A DNA stretch of 57,947 bases from positions 1 through 57,947 of the forward strand of contig MCFE01000559.1 of NCBI GenBank assembly GCA_002104905.1, read 5' to 3'. Each line of letters begins with the position of its first letter. Position 1 is the stretch's first letter. The notes beneath the pieces are model-generated. The model worked only from the letters and a program-made list of their open reading frames with translations. It was not told where the DNA came from and made no database searches. The translations under genes and the position numbers were made by a program. Shown here in pieces: positions 55,424 to 57,947 of this stretch. Source of the stretch: Basidiobolus meristosporus CBS 931.73. Taxonomy: Eukaryota; Basidiobolomycota; Basidiobolomycetes; Basidiobolales; Basidiobolaceae.

Positions 55424-57741
55424 TTAGGGGGGGAGACAGTCACCAACAGGTGAAATCTTTATTTCAGTTGAAACAAAGAAGCCAGCGCTACTGTTGTAGC
55501 TTTGATACAAGAGTGTGTAGCTGAGGGGAATTTGTAGGTAAGTTAATAAGAAGTGATGATAGTTCTTCAGTGCTCAAGACACTGTTCAGTGGGAAGGGGG
55601 GTAGCAAGAGAGGTAAGAATGACTTGTGAACAACATTAATGAGGGGAATGTGATAAGGGTTGATATTCATCATAAAGGGAGTGTGCTGCTGCAGATATTG
55701 CTGCCAAAGGTCTGTCAAGTACTTCAGGTAGGCCAGCTTGGGTTTTTCTGACTGCAGAATAAATTCAGCAAACTTCTTGACTGCAGGATCTCCAAGTATA
55801 GTTCTCCAGCAGGAGCCAGGTGTTGTGTGGTGTGTTCTCTTCCAGGCCTTAATCAGTGGGTTGTTGCAGTTGTGAAGTCTGAGGTATAATCTGGTTCTAA
55901 GGTAGAGAAGTCTGATCTTATAGGGCATAAACCCAAAAGCACCAAGAATAGCATGTCTGTAGGGGCATTCAGGCAAATGAGGCACCAAGGAGGTAATGCA
56001 CCATACTGCAAACTTGTCAAGCTTAGTGCAGTCTCTAGAAGTAAGAGAGAGAAGTGGTAAGCCAAATTCCAGGACAGGGAAGACAAACTGCTTGAGTAGA
56101 AGGAGGCAGCTGGGAGCTGAAGTTGTAGGAGGAGTAACAGCCAGTAGCTTGTGGAGTGCCTGTCTTGCCAGGATAATTCTCTTCTTCAGGTGTGCTGCAG
56201 AGTCTAGTCCAGTAGGAAGGAAAGGAAAGCCAAGATATGTAGCAGAAACCTGAGCAGGTAGAGTGGAGTTCTCCAAGTTGATGGGAGAGCCCAAAGGTAC
56301 TGTCTTTGCAATGGAAAGCTGGAGATTATTCTTCTGCAGATACTGGTGGATGGTCTGGGAGTCTTGTTGCACATTGGAGGAGGATATTCTGATGTCATCA
56401 GCAAAGAGAGTAACCAGGCAGTCAGCTGAGAGTCTTGGGAAATCATTCAGGAAGATGGCAAACAGTATAGGACCAAGCACAGAGCCTTGAACCACTCCAT
56501 TAGGAACTGAGAACACAGCTGATTGCTCACTTGGGTGCAGAATTCTTGCTTGTGGATCCAGAAACAGTGACCTGACAAGGAGGGTGAGAGAGGTACTGGA
56601 GAAGCATTGCAACTTGGACCAAAGCAGATTTCTGTCAACTGAATCAAAGGCCTTAGTAATATCAAACAGAACAGAGGGATACTTGCACTGGAGAGAGTGA
56701 TCTTGGCTAAGTATGACTGCATATTCCAAGGAGAGGCCAGGAACAAAGCCAAACTGTGCAGGATGAAACTTGAGTGAGTCAGAGTAGAGCTCCTGAGCAA
56801 GCAGAAGCTCAAACACCTTTCTGCAGGTGGGCAGCAGAGATATTGGCCTGTAGGAGCTAGGATCCAGGTGCTTTCCTTTACCCTTGTACAGTGGCAGAAC
56901 ATTTGCAAAGGACCATTCCTCAGGAGTAGAAAGCTGGGCTGAGCATTGTTGAAACAGTGGAAGCAGAAGTGCAGACATGGCCTTGGTACTAGTCTTCAGA
57001 AGTTCATAAGAGATTGTGTCCACACCTGGAGCAGTAGAGTTGGGAAGCCTCTTGAGCACATTATGGATTCTCCTTTGATCAAGTGCAAGTGGGATGGGCA
57101 GAGTCTTGAAGTCAGGATGAAAGCCAGGAGTTGAGTACTGCTTTGTAGAGAAGAAGATGTTAGCCAGCTGTTCTGTTGAAGGTAACTTCCTGGAAGAGGG
57201 CCTCATTGCCCTGTAGAGTCTTGATACTGTTCTTGTTATAGAGTTGGAAGATTGCAGAGGCAAAGAACTCATAATATGATCCCAGAGCTGAGTATGCAGA
57301 GTGTGGTGAATTGCCTTGGAGTGATGTATTGCTGTCAGGAGGAGTTTCTCTGTTTTTGGGTTAGGGAAACTCAGGTAGCTTTGTTGCAGGGCTGAAACAA
57401 TGGATTCCCATTTTCTTGAGGTAACAGCAGTAGTCTTGCATGGCAGTGAGAGGGAGGCAGACACCAGAATCAGATGCTTCACAAACAGCCAGGCATAGTT
57501 GAGATCATCTGGCAGAGAAAGTAGCAAACTGGCAAGCTTCAAGTAGTTCCCAAAGTCTTTCTTCTGATTCTTGGTAGCTTTGTGGGTGAGCACAGTAAGT
57601 TTTGGCAGCTTCTTCTTCACAACTGGTTGCATAGAAAGGGACCAGGCTGGGTGGTCAGAGGCTCTCAAGGATCCTAGCTCAGCTCCAGAGAATTGCTTAA
57701 CTTCATTCACAAAGTAGAGGGCAGCTGCAGAAGGGCAGATC
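55424..57741 (-). mobile_element. LINE-B: second telomeric LINE, 5'-truncated and capped by the telomere
   Basis: About 2.3 kb, same orientation as LINE-A. Its tail (55424-55484) has the shared stem-loop (CACCAACAGGTG on plus) and GGGGGGAGACAGTCACC next to GGTTAGGGGG. Its 5' side stops inside the endonuclease domain, where terminal TTAGGG repeats begin at 57742 without intervening sequence. A different family from LINE-A: same architecture but strongly diverged coding sequence. Confidence 0.88.
55488..57741 (-). CDS. LINE-B endonuclease C-terminus and reverse transcriptase (5' truncated)
   Basis: The frame is open without interruption from the telomere junction to 55488; there is no native start. 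The first codons beyond the telomere (ICPSAAALYFVNEV) lead into LGSLRASDHPAWSL, whose SDH matches the last catalytic motif of the LINE-A endonuclease. No stop separates it from the RT. Counting the GTG codon at 57710 as residue 1: SYRPISLLPTCRKVFE near 287; motif A FDITKAFDSVD (349-359); motif B NGVVQGSVLGP (404-414); motif C LFADD (435-439). All catalytic residues are present, so the RT could be functional if expressed, but the promoter, ORF1 and most of the endonuclease are gone. Confidence 0.9.
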
Positions 57742-57947
57742 TTAGGGTTAGGGTTAGGGTTAGGGTTAGGGTTAGGGTTAGGGTTAGGGTTAGGGTTAGG
57801 GTTAGGGTTAGGGTTAGGGTTAGGGTTAGGGTTAGGGTTAGGGTTAGGGTTAGGGTTAGGGTTAGGGTTAGGGTTAGGGTTAGGGTTAGGGTTAGGGTTA
57901 GGGTTAGGGTTAGGGTTAGGGTTAGGGTTAGGGTTAGGGTTAGGGTT
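57742..57947 (+). repeat. Chromosome-terminal telomere, (TTAGGG)n
   Basis: 206 bp of perfect TTAGGG (34 units plus TT) to the end of the window, G-rich strand running 5' to 3' outward, as expected for a right chromosome end. No variant repeats occur in it, in contrast to the degenerate TTAGGGG tracts between the inner retroelements. Confidence 0.98.

Noticed and set aside
54361-55440. CRISPR-like repeat array
   Set aside because: Repeats are two long units and internal hairpins of a retroelement in a eukaryotic subtelomere; spacers are not unique.

Overview
This window is the right end of a eukaryotic chromosome. It finishes in 34 perfect TTAGGG repeats (57742-57947). The single-copy genes carry GT-AG introns of about 55-75 bp, and the gene set fits a filamentous or early-diverging fungus: SAM decarboxylase, thioredoxin reductase, a Crt10-like WD40 protein, cystathionine beta-synthase and CAT-type amino-acid permeases. 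The bacterial-flavoured permeases and a secreted 3D-type beta-barrel protein hint at a zygomycete-grade lineage such as Basidiobolus, but the species is a guess.

Layout. 1-500: LTR fragments, including a solo LTR with an intact 5-bp target duplication. 1879-3357 (-): two-exon S-adenosylmethionine decarboxylase. 3358-7669: no convincing gene. 7670-19229: a graveyard of Ty1/copia elements with two LTR families in both orientations. It includes a broken pol with its 3' LTR lying head-to-head with a gag plus 5' LTR. 19230-23727: nothing convincing. 23728-31084: a gene island with thioredoxin reductase (+), a Crt10-like protein (-, at least 8 exons) and an 11-exon cystathionine beta-synthase-like gene (+). 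33092-50388: a large inverted duplication with arms of about 3.9 kb. Each arm carries a near-identical CAT permease and its upstream region. The 9.5-kb spacer holds a third permease paralogue and a small secreted double-psi beta-barrel (3D-domain) protein.

50389-57947 is the most interesting part: a subtelomeric consortium of retroelements, all in the same orientation (3' tails toward the centromere, 5' ends toward the telomere), inserted in or added to telomeric repeats. It contains LINE-A, a nearly complete non-LTR retrotransposon (ORF1, then UGA, AP-type endonuclease, then UGA, reverse transcriptase) with telomere-like repeats at both ends. Next come two tandem ~518-bp non-autonomous units. 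Each has a tRNA-like A/B-box head containing a CCCTAACCC motif, an array of four covarying stem-loops, and a tail shared with LINE-A. Last is LINE-B, a diverged second LINE truncated inside its endonuclease and capped directly by the telomere. All three families share a terminal stem-loop tail abutting (T)TAGGGG-like sequence. The polarity is what is expected if the G-rich chromosome end primes reverse transcription of these RNAs, so this looks like a LINE/SINE system living at, and perhaps extending, chromosome ends.

The housekeeping genes touch sulfur, polyamine and redox metabolism (SAM decarboxylase, cystathionine beta-synthase, thioredoxin reductase) but are separately transcribed, and nothing suggests a cluster. 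All assignments come from reading the sequence; no database search was run.
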